Shown one piece after another: positions 4,241 to 5,019 of a stretch of DNA of 5,019 nt. Where the stretch lies: assembly GCA_023263045.1 (NCBI GenBank), contig JALQXU010000066.1:1-5019 (forward strand), in the 5' to 3' direction. Position 1 is the first letter of the stretch; each line of letters opens with the position of its first letter. Below the pieces are notes generated by a model, which saw only the letters and a list, made by a program, of their open reading frames with translations, was not told where the DNA came from and did no database searches. This DNA is from Pontimonas sp. Lineage in GTDB: Bacteria; Actinomycetota; Actinomycetes; Actinomycetales; Microbacteriaceae. The position numbers and the translations under genes were made by a program.

Positions 4241-4863
4241 CGTTGGTGGGCGTGGTTTATCGCCACCGCACCGGCAATCGCCGCGAGGAAAATACTCGTA
4301 ATGCCGACGATGTATGCGGTCACGCCACCCCACCCGAGTGATCCGGTGGGGTCGAGGAAGAAGTAGGGATACCAGTCCACGAATTGGCCTCGGACCAGCG
4401 TGATGAGCGCCCAGGCGAGAGGGTAGGAGGCCCCAATCCATACTGTGTTCCAGCCGATGCGGGGTCTACGGGCTCGAATAACCCAGTCAGCGAGCAAATA
4501 GATGGGTATGGCGACGTGGGTGACCTCATTGTGGAATCCAAAATGGTCGGGCTCTCGCAGCAGCCAGTTGTAGACCAATCCCACAATCACGGCATAGACC
4601 GTGAAGTTGGCGCGCACGGTCGCATAGAGCACGGTGTCTGCCGCTTTCGTCCAGGCAAGGAGTCCACCCGCGATCAGCACCACGATGTTCGAGTAACTCG
4701 TTTGATTAGTCAGATAGGCGAAGTGGGTTCCGGGTGTAAAGGTTCCCTCGGCCACTTGTCCGGAGATGAGATCAATGTAGGCGGCAATGATGAGCAGCCC
4801 CATCGCGATGTCGAGGGTGCCTCGCACTTTCCTCGAGGAGGCAATCACGGAACTGTTATCCAC
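4234..4863 (-). CDS. Pr6Pr family membrane protein
   Basis: About 209 aa from GTG 4863. A multi-helix membrane protein with Pr6Pr hallmarks in order: TM1 about 17-32; FAYLTNQTSYSNI (48-60), matching the family's YFTNQSN motif; further helices at about 58-71 and 83-101; THVAIPIYLLADW with H116; SYPLAWALITLVRG (146-159) and WYPYFFLDPTG (164-174), matching the family's YP...RG...YP.F.D block; and a last helix at about 181-201. Function is unknown; Pr6Pr belongs to the FAR-17a/AIG1-like superfamily, some of whose eukaryotic members are membrane hydrolases. The start is uncertain. The frame is open to the right edge, and GTG 4983, ATG 4947, GTG 4848 and GTG 4827 are alternatives; ATG 4803 would cut TM1. 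GTG 4863 is chosen because TAAGTT (4872-4877) lies 8 nt upstream and because a divergent gene seems to start at 4946. Confidence 0.8.
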   Translation of the reverse strand: MDNSSVIASSRKVRGTLDIAMGLLIIAAYIDLISGQVAEGTFTPGTHFAYLTNQTSYSNIVVLIAGGLLAWTKAADTVLYATVRANFTVYAVIVGLVYNWLLREPDHFGFHNEVTHVAIPIYLLADWVIRARRPRIGWNTVWIGASYPLAWALITLVRGQFVDWYPYFFLDPTGSLGWGGVTAYIVGITSIFLAAIAGAVAINHAHQRG

Positions 4864-4871
4864 GGTTGACC

Positions 4872-4877
4872 AACTTA
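4872..4877 (-). promoter_or_regulatory. Possible -10 (TAAGTT) of the Pr6Pr gene
   Basis: On the minus strand TAAGTT fits TANNNT and lies 8 nt before GTG 4863, slightly further than in the other leaderless candidates here. No -35 is recognisable. It is the main support for the chosen start and is weak. Confidence 0.2.
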
Positions 4878-4932
4878 CCTCGCTGTGGGCGAATTCTGTG
4901 GTGTCACTCAGCGCCCGTGAGGAATCGATTCT

Positions 4933-4938
4933 TACACT
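4933..4938 (+). promoter_or_regulatory. Putative leaderless -10 (TACACT) of the right-edge gene
   Basis: TACACT fits TANNNT and ends 7 nt before ATG 4946, the distance that places the transcript start on the A of the ATG. No clear -35 is seen. It lies inside the longest open version of the Pr6Pr frame, which argues against that version. Confidence 0.4.
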
Positions 4939-4945
4939 CGTGAGC

Positions 4946-5019
4946 ATGGGTGTTGATTCGACGGGACCATTTGACTTACTCACGGGGTTGCCCGTTCACG
5001 TGTTCATTACCCACGCGGT
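4946..5019 (+). CDS. N-terminus of a probable membrane protein, DUF2231-like (runs off right edge)
   Basis: A plus-strand frame opens at ATG 4946 and continues to the edge (24 codons). It reads MGVDSTGPFDLLTGLPVHV, then FITHA. The GLPVH-hydrophobic-H order resembles the start of DUF2231-type membrane proteins, where a conserved LPxHPxxVHxxxxLLP segment opens the first helix; here the proline after the first H is replaced by V. The fragment is too short for certainty. An in-frame GTG at 4940 is an alternative start, but TACACT at 4933-4938 sits 7 nt before the ATG as expected for a leaderless message. The gene would be divergent from the Pr6Pr gene. Confidence 0.5.
   Translation, partial: MGVDSTGPFDLLTGLPVHVFITHA

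Noticed and set aside
4384..4869. 161-codon plus-strand open frame
   Set aside because: It is antisense to the Pr6Pr gene, whose family motifs are clear; its translation is hydrophilic and Gly-rich with no recognisable domain.

Overview
The window looks like chromosomal DNA of a compact, moderately high G+C actinobacterium, possibly a small-genome member of the Microbacteriaceae. This is inferred from codon choice, strong end-to-end gene packing, GTG starts, and a recurring TANNNT box 6-8 nt upstream of start codons, which is the signature of leaderless actinobacterial transcripts. No rRNA, tRNA, insertion sequence, phage gene or CRISPR array is visible.

Left part (1-2367): a minus-strand DUF4349 lipoprotein gene runs off the left edge. 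It is divergent from a plus-strand alpha/beta hydrolase (782-1615). Their shared intergenic region holds three CGGTNACAA direct repeats at 10-11 bp spacing, resembling sites for an OmpR/PhoB-type regulator such as MtrA or PhoP. A second, different alpha/beta hydrolase (1612-2367, minus) converges on the first so tightly that the two stop codons overlap within one CTAG.

Middle (2368-3517): a vapBC-type toxin-antitoxin pair lies on the plus strand, with a ribbon-helix-helix antitoxin overlapping a PIN-domain toxin by 17 bp. An imperfect inverted repeat in front is a likely autoregulatory operator. The toxin stop overlaps, again by 4 bp, the stop of a minus-strand GNAT acetyltransferase.

Right part (3518-5019): the GNAT gene is the second gene of a two-gene minus-strand operon headed by an ABM-fold monooxygenase-like protein. 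Divergent from it, through a compact face-to-face promoter region, is a plus-strand pair of very small two-helix membrane proteins (57 and 53 aa). These converge, 4 bp apart, on a Pr6Pr-family multi-helix membrane protein. At the right edge a plus-strand gene begins (MGVDSTGPFDLLTGLPVHV...), possibly a DUF2231-like membrane protein.

Nothing here is clearly a new defence or biosynthetic system. The points most worth following up are the phased repeat array at 707-736, the leaderless-promoter pattern shared by nearly every first gene, the paired micro-membrane proteins, and the very tight convergent junctions.
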